Shown: positions 10,824-23,488, counted from the stretch's first letter. The stretch is DNA of 64,000 nt from Chrysopilus asiliformis (GCA_964034945.1 OZ035962.1:19710530-19774529), one strand, 5' to 3'. The notes: generated by a model not told the origin, from the letters alone. Translations and numbers: made by a program.

Positions 10824-11474
10824 CTAGCTTGCATATCCGTCGTTGCCGGGTTAAGTTTTTTGTATAATGAAGAAAACCGGAAAGAACTTAAAAACTTTTG
10901 AGGAAAATCTTATCCTTGCAGGACTCTCCGTTGCGAATTAGTCTAACACCAGATTCGTGACCAGCGACCCCGAAAACTCCCCAATGCCATTTTTCCCGGC
11001 AAAAACGGGAAACAATATTCGCATTATCCTTACAGGACCTTCAGTTAAGATTTTTGAAATTGTAACACCGAATTCGTGATCAGTGACCCCGAAAACCCTC
11101 GAGTGAAACTTTTCAGCCTACTATTGAGCAAAATTCATGGCGAAAATCACGATTTAAAAACACCCAAATCCACTTTACCCCCCGTTTACCCCCTTAGTGG
11201 TAAAATTTCAGAAAACCCCGCCTTAGTGATCGCCTACGTGATGGTTGGGACATACTGTGAAAGTTTCAAGTTTCTAGCTCCAGGGGTTTGGGCTGGGCGT
11301 TGATAAATCTGTCAGACAATCAGTAAGTCAATCAGTAAGTCAATCAGTCAGTCAATCAGTCAGTCAATCAGTCAGTCAGTCAATCAGTCAGTCAATCAGT
11401 CAGTCAGTCAATTAGTCAGTCAATCAGTCAGTCAATCAGTCAGTCAATCAGTCAGTCGATCAGTCAGTCAGTAA
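10824..11474 (-). mobile_element. Non-autonomous Helitron, subfamily B
   Basis: On the minus strand the 3' end reads CCCGGCAACGACGGATATGC then AAGCTAG, a CTAG terminus with a GC-rich hairpin about ten bases inside, followed by T: Helitron hallmarks. The interior matches 49431-49809 (ACTCTCCGTTGCGAATTAG, CAGGGGTTTGGGCTGGGCGT). The 5' TC end is not clear because it runs into a (AGTC)n array. Confidence 0.65.
11309..11474 (+). repeat. (AGTC/AATC)n microsatellite inside Helitron
   Basis: About 40 four-base units alternating AGTC and AATC. Helitron copy B2 at 49.76 kb has only a short GTCAGTCAGCC run here, so the array expanded after insertion. Confidence 0.9.
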
Positions 11475-11658
11475 TTTTTGAAATATTTTGTTGAGTGTAT
11501 TCAAATGTTTGCACAATATATTTTATTACATTTCCAATATGATTGAGGAGTTTCCAAATATTTGTATCAAAATTACCAACTTGACAAAAAAATTTTTAGC
11601 ACAAAGTATCCGTAACATCAAACCCAAAGAATATATTTAAAAAATGGATATTTACTGT

Positions 11659-11809
11659 TTTTATACCCGTATGGTGAAACCAAAGGGTATATTAACTTTG
11701 CCTTACCGTTTGTAACGCCAAGATCCCGTCATCGCACAAAAAAATGAATTACACCAGTGTGTTTAGAATGATAAAAAAAATTGAATTTTGCATGTCCGTC
11801 CGTCCGTCC

Positions 11810-11840
<31 letters not shown>

Positions 11841-12229
11841 GCGCGGATTGCGGGCGCACGGATTGAGCTAGAGACTTGAAATTTTGCGTGGATCCGTTTT
11901 TCGTAAAATGCGAGGCTAAGTTCGTTAATGGGCAAAAATGGACCATTAGGGGGGGTACCCCCCATACGAACGAAATCGTTTTTTGTGAATATCTCGAAAA
12001 CGGTGCATCTTATCAAAAAAGTGCAAGAACAAAAGTTATTTAGAATATAATTCTACATAAAACTCCCATACATGAAAATCCAATTGGAATAAATTTTAAA
12101 AAATCTTATTGGAAAGTTTGACTTCAAAGTGGAATTTCGGTACAACTGTTCAAATTTTGATACGAATATCACCATACGGGTCTCCAATGATTGCCAGATA
12201 GGCAATTATAGCTTTTGTTATGTTTTAAA
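11659..12229 (+). mobile_element. Mini-me-like element, near full length
   Basis: Starts TTATACCCGTATGGTGAAAC, continues AAGGGTATATTAA, then a (GTCC/GTCT)n array at 11789-11832. It then has a block with CTCGAAAACGGTGCATCTTA and ends with CACCATACGGGT, GCCAGATAGGCAATTATAGC and TTTTGTTATG. Ordered TATACCC start, GTCY array and tail match the dipteran mini-me plan. The ATACCCGTATGGTG motif recurs inverted near the tail. Confidence 0.7.
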
Positions 12230-12325
12230 AATTGTTTAACTCTTTTATATAGCTTCAATAAACAAATCTCGTTAGAAATTGGTTCAAGAAAAATTTAATA
12301 ATTCGAAAATTTGTTTGCCAAGAAT

Positions 12326-12368
12326 ATGAAGAAGAAGAAGATGAAGAATAAGAATAAGAAGAAGAAAA
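12326..12368 (+). repeat. GAA-rich microsatellite
   Basis: Imperfect GAAGAAGAAG / AATAAGAATAAG tract; no coding context. Confidence 0.85.
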
Positions 12369-12942
12369 AAACCAGTACGAATAAACAAAATCTCATTTCG
12401 TTTTATTTGTGATTCTTGTTCAAAGTTACATATTTGAATTTTTGCGCGTATAAAATATACATTAACCTTGGGTACCAGTCTGCCAGTCGTCATTCTCAAA
12501 TATAATGCGAATGTTATAACATATACGAGTATGTCAACATATATATAAATTGGTATCCTTTTTTTAAAATAGATACAAAGGACTAAAGCATATACTGTTG
12601 TGTTGAACGTGTATATAAATAAAATAGTCTTTGTATTCTTATAAAATGCTGAGCTGAAAAAAAAGTTATGCTCATAACAATGCTAACAAGAAGTACCAAA
12701 AGTCACATTATTAACACATATGACGAGGTATACTATTATAAATATAGACAAGAATATCGGTATATGGTATGTAAAAGTGTATCGAAGGAAATATTCATTT
12801 AAGTTACGATATGGTTATAAATATGGGATGTAGATTTATATGCATAGATTACATAAATTATTGTAAAAAAATACACATATATATATAAGACGCGTATCAT
12901 GGAGCATAATATATGTACTTATATTTTTTTTCTGAATTTTAC

Positions 12943-13092
12943 CTGTATCCTGGCAGCAACACGTTCTCCATGATATCGTTGCGGCACAAACCATCCTTTT
13001 GTTGAGCCAGTAACTAGAACAGCACCCAGGAGAAAGAAGCAAACGAGTGCTACAATAACAGCTTTGGCTCGTCCTGATATTACCATCGCCAT
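12943..13092 (-). CDS. First coding exon of an unidentified secreted or membrane protein
   Basis: ATG at 13092 opens 50 codons ending at donor CAG/GTAAAA in phase 0. The product starts MAMVISGRAK, then has a hydrophobic stretch VIVALVCFFLLGAVLV (12-27), then TGSTKGWFVPQRYHGERVAARIQ split around residue 40. This fits a signal peptide or type-II signal anchor. A TATA box sits about 80 bases upstream and the leader is short and unspliced. I do not recognise the protein and could not find its next exon. It lies downstream of the TSPN exon on the same strand, and both exons end in phase 0. It could therefore be an alternative start of the multiplexin gene or a separate nested gene; the sequence does not decide. 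Confidence 0.55.
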
Positions 13093-13170
13093 GATCACTA
13101 ATTTGATATCCTTTTATTTTCTTATTTGAAATTTATTTTTGGTCTTCAATAAGAATAATGCACGGTCGCG

Positions 13171-13178
13171 TTTTTATA
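13171..13178 (-). promoter_or_regulatory. TATA box for the 12943-13092 exon
   Basis: On the minus strand this reads GCTATAAAAACG, a full-consensus TATA box. Transcription would begin about 30 bases downstream, near 13145-13155, leaving a leader of roughly 55-65 bases with no upstream ATG. No strong TCAGT initiator is visible at that spacing. Confidence 0.5.
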
Positions 13179-13179
13179 G

Positions 13180-16100
13180 CATTTGTGATATTTTTTTTTC
13201 TTCTTATACTTGTATTTTTTTTACCGCCGTGTTTTTCACTAAATTTATTATTACTAAATATATTTTTGTATTCATATTAGTGAAAGTGATTTTTCGCTGG
13301 AAATGATGGGTGGCAGAAGGACAATATATCTGAACAAGGATATTAAGAACTTGAACTTGCCTCCACTTATTTCACATATAGATTCTTGATTTCATTTTTT
13401 TTTTTGGTTTCTTGTTTTCTTATATAAAAAAATGATGTTTGATCGATGACACTACAATTCTAACATCACATTTTACTTATTTTTTTTCTTCTTCTTTTGT
13501 TTTTACTTTTGCTTTATATGTTTTTTGCGCTATTTTATTGTGCTACATATAAATAATCATATATATGTTGCGCTGTATAAATCATTGGATATTATAACAT
13601 GTTTGGGGGATACAATAACGATGATGATTATTATGGTGATTGTTATTTATATAAATATATATATATGTCAATTTTCATATGTACATAGGTATACCACAAC
13701 TATAACTCGGGATATTTATATATAAACATCTCAAGGATAAAAATTATTTATGTGTTTTTTTTTTGGTATTTATTTATCAGCTATATTATAATCGTTCACC
13801 AAAAACGAAGAGTATCTATTATAGATATATGCTATATTCTCATATGTAGGTCTCAATTCTTAGAGAGGAGATATGAATTCACATCAAGCACGCACTTAGA
13901 AATAAATTTATTTGAATGTAGATATGTCGAACGATATGCCGCACATTATACATTTATTATTAGTATATAAGTTGAAATATTCCATCAGACAAGTAAGATA
14001 TTTCTTGTATCACACATAAATATCTTTACATATAATATAGCGAAAATATATATATATATATATATATATATGTTTTTATTCGTTTTCTTGGATAAGAGAA
14101 ATAATAATAATAATAATAATAGAAATATATTTTATTTACCGCAATTGATGGTAGGAGGTTAAAAAAAAAACAAGCGCTCAACGACTTGTACGCTGAAGGA
14201 GCAATATGTTTCGAAATCACAACATGAGAAGAAAATTTTCCTATTTTCATGTATACTTTTGAGATTTTCTATATTTCACTCCTGAAAGTGAATTGATTTC
14301 ATACATTATATTACTACGTTTCTTTTCAAAGATTTCAGGATGTGGCAAACCATACGGTCTCGCAATATACGTATGTATTTATAGCGCATAAAAAAAATCT
14401 GTTTTTATTATCGAAGAAAGCAACACATCACTATATCAACAAAAAAAATGTAAGAATGTAGTGAAAGAAAAATTTCTTTTGTGGCAAAAATGTATTTCTC
14501 TGTATCCACTTTATTATTTTTATTTTTACAAATATCAAACACGAGCGAGAAAAAAACACAACGATTTGTTCCTTAATCCACTTCAATATACTGAGTGATA
14601 TTTTCCTATAAATATCAAATTTCTGTTTTAAGATTTTATCCGTCTTCCGTGTTTGTACCGAACGCGACACGTAAATATACCAAGTACTTGAAAGAAAACA
14701 CAAACTTCAAAGGAAATTGAAATAAAATGTCTTTATTTCCCTGGAAAATATTAGATTTCTAAGCACATAAATTCATTTCAAATATAAATATTACATTTTT
14801 TTCACATGCACATTGAATTCACTTAAAATTTAATATCACATTTTTATAAAACAAAACAACATTTTTTTTCTTTTAAATTCTCATTTACTGTAAAATTTAC
14901 AAGAATTACGATATAATTACTTTGTTAACTTATGCTTTAACCATCCGCACGTGTAAAAAAACAGGTGGATTAGTAATTGTAAAACAAATTGACGTTCGTC
15001 CGATATGAAAAGCTCAAATCTTAACTTGAATAAAGATCGATTTTATTTGATAACAAATTGATTAATTGATTTAGGCTAATTCTTTATCTAATTACATTCA
15101 ATTAATTGGAGCGTTATAATATGCTTTCCACGCGGAAATCCAATAACCAACAAGGATAATTAATTAATTAATTTTTTTTTCATATAAATCCATTTAATTA
15201 TGGATTTTTCCATCTATACATTCAATAATGGATCAATTATTGCAGGTCCTAGCGTAATTTTCTTTTCCCGAAATCTTTCATTAAATCAAATGAATACACT
15301 TGAATGACCGAAACGGAGAGTGTGAGTTCGTCTACTTTCTACACCTCGTACCTAATAACAAATTACCGAATTTTCACTGAATTTTCACGGAATTTTCCTT
15401 GTTATTCATTCCTTCCGGTTGATTGAATTTTATTCTCCAATAGCATCATCCGTATTGGAAAAATTCAATAATTCATTAAATGAATTTTCCTCAATTATTT
15501 TTAGTTATTTGATTATTATCACAACGGCATCGAGTTATTACATTAAATTTGCTTTTCCGTTCACCACGAAAAAAGTTGATAAAATATGAAAATTGTTCAA
15601 AATTAACACGATTAGAGATAAATACATATGTTTGTTTATCCATATATCGAATAATATTAGTTTTTTTTTTCACTTATTACATATTACCATAAATGTTGAT
15701 ATCAACAATTTTATCATTAGGAAAAGATCGGGAAAAATAAATAAATAAATATAATAATGTTCTTTGGTAATTGCCGTACTTAAAGTAACTGGCAGAGGCG
15801 TAAACAGTTCATATACCGACCGTGTGTTAAATAAGGGATATTTAGTTGATTTCGAATTTTTTCGATAGATTTCTAATGAAATTTGGGCCAAAGGGTAACG
15901 AATTCCCTTCGATTGTGATTGTGTGCACCTATAGCAGACAAGAGGACTTTAATTAAGTGCTTGAGTACTGTAATTCACGTTAAATATTCATTGGTAATAT
16001 CCACACATAAAATCGTCATTATTACAAATATTACTTAAAATTATACACTATAGATGGTTCGGTCTACCGAAACTTCAATCGTTGGTAGGCTATATGATAT

Positions 16101-17380
16101 TATTATGTTCCATTATCCATACTGAAACCGCATACCATATACGAAATCAATTGTGGCATTTTCATTATCGTATCTTTTCGAAATTGACATTTTTTTGTTA
16201 CAATTTTGTACACAATTTGTAGATTCGCGTTTCCGATTATTCACAGGACCGTCTTAACCGTGAAATCGCGCGCGCGTTTTTTTTCATATACCGGTATGAA
16301 ACATATCGACGACTTAGAAATATTCGATTGCCTTCGAATTTAGTAAAATAACTTTAATTGTTTTTTTATCTACAAATTTTAAATTCAATATTTGTCCGTA
16401 ATTAAACTTTATTCTGTTGTAAAATCAATAATTCCAAACGATATGAAAATTTCATTTCAAAATTTAATGTAGATGCTTTTCTTGTAATTTGTTTTCAGAA
16501 TGATATTTCCGTTTATATTTCCGATGAAACATCTTATGATATGTTACGATTGTAGCTGGCAAAAGGTAACATCTTGACCCGTCGCGACGCGTATTAAGAC
16601 TAAAACATTCCCGTCAAGAGCTTTTTCAATCTCCCGGCTTATTGTATCTTAACAGGCATTCCACTTTATCACTTCAAATTGGGCATGTGCTCTGAAAAAA
16701 TATTCTGTAGAGATTTTTTCTATAGAAAATGCTTTTACTCTATGGCTCCCCGTATTTCTATTAGCTAGAAGTTCGTTATTCCAGAGTTTCTCTTATAGGG
16801 AAGAGTAAATATTGTTATTCATGCCCCTTTTTCACAATAGTACTATGAGTTTCCCGCTTTTACTCCATTGGCGCTGCTATCGGTAAAAATTTTCCACAAA
16901 CTCTGTGCATCCCCTAATTATCCTGGCTAAAAACTTCAAATCATGGGGAATCTTGTGCTTTCATCGATTGCGCAGATCTCTGATTTTCTGTGAAATTTCC
17001 CCACGATATGGGATATTTCGGGCTTTTACCCTAAAGGCAATCCTTCAAGGCAAAAGCAGCACAAATTCAAAAACAAAAAATTATGTCACTATCAAATAAC
17101 CTTCAAGTCATATTGGTTGAATGCCGCAAGGATATTATGCACAATTTGACAGCTGGATTATTCTGACAGGAATATGCTGATTAAATGTTATAGGCGAATA
17201 TATCTACAATAAATATATTTGCCTAGTGGTGCGAAATGCACTATTTAAAAAATACAAAGAAGTCGAATTGAGAACCTTTTTCCTTTTTAGGAGTCGGCTA
17301 AAAAAATTGTGTACACTTAGGTATATTTACAAGGAAAAATGGCGAAAAAAAGATGCGCCATCGTACACTTTATGCACCAT
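13180..17380. other. Mostly unique AT-rich DNA upstream of the 12.9 kb exon
   Basis: Almost free of recognisable transposons, unlike its surroundings, which may reflect regulatory constraint. It holds (TA)n at 14049-14072 and (ATA)n at 14101-14122. Several ATTAATTA-type strings, which homeodomain proteins can bind, occur at 15.06-15.24 kb. No exon could be supported. Confidence 0.4.
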
Positions 17381-17386
17381 TATTAA

Positions 17387-17623
17387 CACTCTAACTGTCA
17401 CGTCAGTCAAAAAGACCTGACACCTAATTGTACACAACGGCCACAATGAAAATTATTAAAGTGTTCGCTGCAACCGCAACGATTTTTTGTAGTTGCACAC
17501 ATTTTATGGTAATAAAATAACATTTAGCTATAATTTCGTTTCAATTTTTTTTTGTCTTAATGCCTTTTTGACTGACAACTAAATATTCGAAAAAGGCTTA
17601 AAACTGTCGTGGCAGTTAGAGTG
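17387..17623. mobile_element. PiggyBac-like MITE, copy 2
   Basis: Over 90% identical by eye to 6166-6400. TIRs CACTCTAACTGTCACG / GTGGCAGTTAGAGTG, TTAA at 17383-17386 and 17624-17627. Same orientation as copy 1. Confidence 0.8.
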
Positions 17624-17639
17624 TTAATACTATGGTGCA

Positions 17640-18720
17640 TTCATCAGGAATGAAAAAAATTACACAATAGTACTTTTCTGAAATAAGTATTTCTCTTTTG
17701 TATTTTAAACTGCTAAATTGAATTATCTTTGATTTATCTGAACAACATTTTTAGAATTTTTAACGAAATTCGTTTTGAGAAGGTCGGAAACTTTTTATCC
17801 AGCGAGGAACTACTTATTTCTCGATTTATAGCTCTAAAACCGGTAGAGATATAATTTTCGTGTCTTTAGATTAATAACAGAATATTGGATTTGTCATCTA
17901 GAAAAATATCAGTTGTGGTTAGGGTGACCAGATTCCTATCTCTGTAAATCCGGAGATTGGCCGAAGTGAAAAAAATTAATGTGGCGAAAAGCGATAATAT
18001 TTCACTCTAAAACATTGGTAGAATCTGGACAGCAACTCCCATAGAACCATCCGTCGTTTGTGATATCATAGCACATTTCTCAGCCTACCACAACTCATGA
18101 AATTCCACCGCTCAGCGGTTCAATTCCGCTGCGCTGCCTCCGGACTCGGATCTGACTTTTCCGGGATGACCATCAAAATGTATTCACTAGTTTAGGAGAT
18201 AGTAGGAGAGCGGTTCAAGGGGTGGGAAGGGAGTAGAGCGAAAAATTTCCTTTAGGGCTAACAATCCTTATTGTGAAAACCGGATCTAAATTCCTCTTGA
18301 ATTGCAGGAGATTGCAGAATAGGGGTTTTAACAGTGGAAGCGAGCAGATTTTAGTTAGCGACATTTTTCCTTGAAGGAGGACATCTGTAATGAAGAAACC
18401 TGTATCGAAATTCATTCAGTAATTTAGAAAATGGCAGGAGAGGTGGTTTACAATAAAGAGGTGGATTTGGATTTAGTTGGTAAAAATTTTCCCTGATGAA
18501 CGACTTACCCAATAGTGAAAATCGCATTAAAAACTATTCAGTAGTTCAGGAGATAGCAGAAGTGGGGGGGGGGGGGGGGTTAGAGGGGAGAAGAAGATTT
18601 GTCAACCGTAAAGCTAATCAATAACTTCGGAGTATATAGTACCCCTGTGTAAATTTTCAGCTAATTCAGTTCGGTGGTTTACGCGTTATATAACTATAAA
18701 ACTGGTTTGTGTTTTTTTAC
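17640..18720. other. Unassigned stretch with poly-G tract
   Basis: No gene seen. A run of about 15 G lies at 18564-18579. Repeated phrases (TTAGTTAGCGACATTTTTCC, TTAGTTGGTAAAAATTTTCC, AACCG and GTAGTTTAGGAGATAG strings) suggest an old approximate duplication of about 130 bases. Confidence 0.35.
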
Positions 18721-18727
18721 GACAAGA

Positions 18728-18888
18728 CTGGATAGATTTACCATCCGATGTGTTCCACCCGGACTATAACCTGCAGAAGTTCAAGAAGTACATAAACCGA
18801 CTACTCCTTTCATTCTACCGACCATCCTGAGCTCTGCTTCCGCATTAAAGGGCCTTCCCCTAAGCTCTGGCTGAAACTATATAAAAGA
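18728..18888 (+). mobile_element. SINE family 1 body, 5'-truncated
   Basis: Matches 32930-33090 (inverted) along its length: GATTTACCATCCGATGTGTT, CCGACCATCCTGAGCTCTGC, CCCCTAAGCTCTGGCTGAAA. It lacks the tRNA-like head. The last part matches the tail of the 10184 SINE. It could alternatively be the 3' end of a partner LINE. Confidence 0.6.
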
Positions 18889-19659
18889 AACCACCTTACC
18901 TATATGCGAAATTCCAGGCGAATCTTAGACCTATCAGCCCAGTTTCTTCGGTAAATGAAAAACGTACCCATGCACAAAAAATTTGAAAAGGAGACTAAAA
19001 ATTTGCGGAATATTTTAGTGATTTTTAATAGTCCCGAATTTGTGGAAATTTTTCATATCAGTGCAGTGGTGATTATCCGACTTTCCGGAAAACTAATTTA
19101 TTATTTATTGTGCATCTAAAAATGTTATCAATCGACAATCTATTATTTACGTCTTAACAAAAGGTAATTAAATTTGATGGTATTCCAAGCGATTTAAGGG
19201 TAATCATAAATCAGGACTCTCTATAACTCAAATAATTTCCTGAAATTCCGCTGCATTTATCATTGGAAAATTAGTAAACTGAAGCGGTAAACAAGGAAAT
19301 CAAACACTGAAAAGCGAGAAGAGTTTCCTATCAACAAATTAATTACATCTGCATTGTGACATTGTAAATATGCTATCCAGTCATGCAATTTTCTGCTCGA
19401 AATATTGCGTGTGGCCTATAATTGAAATTTTTAGTGCATGTTTACAATAACAAAATGCGATTCTTGTAAGCGTTTCACATTTACTGGACATAAAACTATA
19501 GCATCTATGTAATTTTGTCGGTTGCACTAGAATAGGTGTTGCTCAATTAATAAAATTGCTGAAACTACAAAATACTATGTGCGAGTAAGTGATTGACAAA
19601 TTAAAATAATTTAAAATTAAAAGTGTTTTAAAATAACGCTTTGCTCGGTCTATTTTTTA

Positions 19660-20545
19660 TGTCCTTTAGAAGTATCTATATTCGATTTAGTATACCTTCC
19701 GTTTGTAGCGCATCGAACAAATCAGCGGACACAAAAATGAACTACACCAGGGTGTTAGGGATAACAACAGATTTTGATTTCCGCATGTCTGTCTGTCGGT
19801 CTGTCGGTCTGTCTGCCTATCCGTTTCTCTGTCCGTTTGTCTGTCCGCCTGTCCGTCTGTTTGTTCATCCGTAAACACCATAACTTTCGAAAAGATTGAG
19901 CTAGAGACTTAAAATTTTGTATAATCACGTTTCTCATAAATGGCTAGGCTAAATTCTTGAACGGGCAAAATTGGACCATTCCTACCCCCTCTACCATACA
20001 AATCAAACCGTTTTTTTGCTATTTTCTCGAAAACGGTGAGTCATATTGAAAAATTCGTAAAGGTAAAATGTGTTTAGAATAAGATTCTGCGTAACTCGTA
20101 CGTACATCAAAATACAATCGAACCACTGCGTTCCCCCTGTCTCATACAAATGGTATACTTTTTTACTGTTTTCTCGAAAACGGTGAGTCGTATTAAAAAA
20201 TTTTATGAAGGTAAAATTGGTTTAGAACATGATTTAACATAGCTCATCAGTACGTCAAAATTCAGTTGCACCACTCCTTGCCCCCCCCCCCCCCCCCCCC
20301 ACACATCACTCATATACAAATGGAATACCTTTTCCCTGTTTCCTCGAATACTGTGCATCGTCTCGAAAAATTTATAAAAATGAAATGTGTTTAGAATATG
20401 ATTTTACATAGCCGTTCCATACATCAAAATCCAATCGGGCCACTCCTTAACCCTCCTCCGATACAAATGGATTTTTTAAAATAAAAATGTTGTATCCTCA
20501 TAGAGTATTTGACGATTAGCCCCTGGCAATTGTATCTTTTCTGGT
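19660..20545 (+). mobile_element. Mini-me-like element, long form with tandem interior units
   Basis: Starts around TAGTATACCTTCCGTTTGTAGC, has a (GTCT/GTCC)n array at 19785-19870, then about 3.5 tandem units of roughly 150 bases. Each unit carries TTTTCTCGAAAACGGTGAGT, AAGGTAAAATGTGTTTAGAA and CATACAAATGG. It ends GACGATTAGCCCCTGGCAAT then TGTATCTTTTCTGG. The matching tail occurs at 60.77 kb. Confidence 0.6.
20282..20300 (+). repeat. Poly-C tract
   Basis: An uninterrupted run of C inside the second interior unit of the mini-me-like element; its length in an assembly is unreliable. Confidence 0.9.
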
Positions 20546-20559
20546 GTTGTTGTTTGTTT

Positions 20560-22110
20560 TCGAGTTTGGGAGGAGGCAATTACACCCACATTCTCGCCAA
20601 TATTGGCCTAGGGTACCAGCCATTACTCAATCATTGAAAATCCACCATCTTCGGGAAAATTCGTTAAACTCCTGTAAGGATAACGCAAATATCCCTTTTC
20701 CACTTGTTCTCGGGAAAACTAGCATTTGGTGGTTTTTTTAATCCATTTCCCTGGAACAGAGTTTTTTCACCTTATCGCACATTGGCTAATGTAAGAAAAG
20801 AAATCTTTAGTCTGAATAGCGATGACTCAGATTGAAGATTTGTTTTTCCGTCGTAGATAAAAATCGTAAAAACGCTAATTGAAATAGATCGGGAAATTGC
20901 GAAAATCCAACAATAAATTATGAAGAAATTCTGCTAATGTGTAACTGCAATTATAGCTACTACCAGTGTTTTCTTATAATAGGCTAACCATATGCCATAT
21001 CAACGAAAAAAAAAGTTGAACGAACTTTTCGGGTGTGTGGAGCTCTTCACTTTTAAATACTAACCTCTATATTGGCATAAATCACAAAAAAAAATTGCCG
21101 GACCACTGAAACACGTTTTCCTAAATTTAGAAATCAAAGTGCGTACTTAACTTTTTTCGATTACAAATTCTAGTGAAAAAGTCTTCAAATAGATGAAAGG
21201 AATCATATTAAATATCATCAAAAACACTAAAAGTAGAAATCATAATCTAAGACCAGCAATAAGCGGAAAACCATAATAAAAAATCGCCCGATTTTCTTCA
21301 TTTTAACCTCTGACATAATTCAACTTGACTGAATGTGTGGCCGGACTCTGGCCAAAGTACTTTAGATTTAGATCTTGCTGGCCAGCTTTTCCTCTGGAGA
21401 ATTTCTCATTGACTGTTCCATGTGTGGGTGTGTGTTTTCTAGTTGTTTTTCCGGGGGCAAGTGAAGTGAACTCTTTGCCTAGTGCGCCCGGACATGATTA
21501 ATTACCAAGAGGTAGAAGTGTATGCCATTACTTTGGACTCCTGGGAATCTTGTTCTCAATACTTTTTTTTTCTTCAAATTGTTTTAGTTGAATCAATTCG
21601 GAGCAGACCATCAGAACATGAGTCATAAATCCATTGCATTCGATGGCCGAAAACGAATTTCTTTGCATTTTTTATTGATTTTGCCTTGCAAAACAATTAG
21701 ATAAAACAATCGCGGTCAGGGTTTTTATGAAATAGTTTTAATTTTCTTATATTGCTAATAAAAGTGCAATCGCTACTTTTAATAATGGAAAGAATCTCTA
21801 GATCCACCCAACGAGGATCCAAAAATTTACCGCCCGATACCTCCTCCTATTGACGGTTGATGCCAAGCTTTTACAATTCTTTAAGAAAAAAGGTTCCATA
21901 TATTTTTGTTCACTTACTCGACAAGAAATTTACTTATTCTATTTTTATTCACATGTAAAATGTGTGTAATTTGGGAAGAATTTTTTTTCGACCAGTAAAT
22001 AAAAAAAAAACTTTTCAATGATCAGGACTCATGTTTAAATGTTGTAAGTTTATAGCAGAACTAATCGCGATGCAATATAAATATGTAAATTCATTTAAAT
22101 AATAAAAAAT
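20560..22110. other. Unassigned stretch below the TSPN exon
   Basis: No exon, although the next multiplexin exon should lie on this side. The segment 21330-21560 is notably less AT-rich, contains GGCCGGACTCTGGCC and TTGCTGGCCAGC inverted motifs and ATGATTAATTACC, and is not repeated in the window: a candidate regulatory patch. Confidence 0.3.
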
Positions 22111-22122
22111 GGTCGAACTTAC

Positions 22123-22661
22123 CTCAAAATGGCCTTTGATCATAGGCCCAGCCTGTGCTAGGTAAAGGGTAGACGCTGAATCAAACACTAATTCAACGGG
22201 CTCTCGTTTGACGGTCACTTTATCGATTTCAAAGCAATTGTAGTAAAAAACCACGCGATTGCTCAGGACTTGAAATGCAAACCTTGTCCATTTTTTAACA
22301 TAATTCACCTCAAATGTTGCCAATTTCTTACTGACCATATGAATATTGGCGTCGGTATACAGAAGTGTTATATTCCATTTTTCCTTGATAGCCGGTGAAA
22401 TGTGTATCCCTAACTGGACAACAGTATCCAAAGGATTAACAACACTAAACAAATAGCCACCTGTACGTGTCTCTGGTCGTATTGTTGCCATTATGGCGAA
22501 TTCATAAAGTTTTTCTGGTAACACCATACGATATGGTGATTTGATATCTGCTTGTAATTTGAAACCGTACGCTGGGAAGCCATCAAATCCATCAACAAAT
22601 TCGATACCATCATCTGGGGGAATTTTAACCGCATCGAGCAAGTTGAAATCCATGAAGGCAT
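22123..22661 (-). CDS. Mp: Multiplexin (collagen XV/XVIII), thrombospondin-N/laminin-G exon
   Basis: A 539-base exon follows a TTTTTAG acceptor and ends at donor GAG/GTAAGTT in phase 0. With the exon at 40424 it makes residues 28-207. It carries landmarks of the N-terminal TSPN/LamG module of multiplexin collagens: a DFNLLDAV start (32-39), FVDGFDGFPAYGF (49-61), a beta-rich core with GGYLFSVVNPLDTVVQLG, a cysteine at 170, and the LYLAQAGP motif just before the exon end. The module is cut before its last strands, so at least one more exon must complete it; I could not find it in 1-22 kb. Multiplexins are basement-membrane collagens ending in a trimerisation domain and endostatin. The frame stays open past the donor, reading into intron until 22015. 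Family assignment is confident; the exact orthologue is inferred. Confidence 0.85.
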
Positions 22662-23488
22662 CTAAAAAGAAAACATCAATGTTAGTATGGAAGTTAAAAA
22701 AAAAATAATTTTAAAAGTTTGCATAGCAGAGGAAACCATTTCAAGGTTACAAGATTACATACTACTTGCATTTCGATTATGTCAGATGTATCTTCAGTGC
22801 TGGTAAATTATGCGTGTTTACCTGATTTTTATTAATTACATGTAATTAATGTAATTAATGTATTTTATTGTGAATATTGTAACTAATGTAACTAAATGTA
22901 ACTAAATAGAAATACATATAATTTATGTTTCCTCCGGTTGTCGGTCAAAAAGAACCATGCAAGAAATAGCGTTTTTCGTGCCCCTGGGTTAACTTTTGAA
23001 CCCGTGTAGTTTTCACTTTGGTTCAGGACTTTTTAGAAAGGGCACAGTCTCTAGTTTCATCCATATATGGTGTCAAGAGTCACCGGATTGCAGGGGGATG
23101 GTGAGGGGTTAACGAACTTTCTCGTGATTTTTCACAGAAATCATGCATGCATTCACGAGAAATGCATGCATGTCACACTAGCGCAGTAATTTACAGCAAC
23201 CTCTAACCGAAGTAGAGTATTTTTTCCATATTTAGTAATTGTTTTTTCTACAACACTAGATTGTTACAAATTATATCACTAGATTGGATAATTTCGGGAC
23301 AAAAGTTTAGTTCCCGGAACGTTGGGATAACATACATAACTCGAGGACTGTTCCGCCTTATAATGAAATTTCGGGGAGTTGAAAAAGAATGCGACCAACG
23401 ACCATCCGGGAACTTTGCTTTTTGAAAGATTTAAGTCCCTTACCTCTAACATCACTGTTGCTGACATATCAACTTTCTTCGGGCCTTA

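Noticed and set aside
11309..11474. CRISPR-like array of short repeats
   Set aside because: Four-base units without unique spacers in a eukaryotic Helitron: a microsatellite.
12454..12481. 28-base microexon following the 12.9 kb exon (minus strand)
   Set aside because: An open segment ends in AAG/GTTAAT but has no pyrimidine tract at its acceptor side, so it cannot be told from chance.
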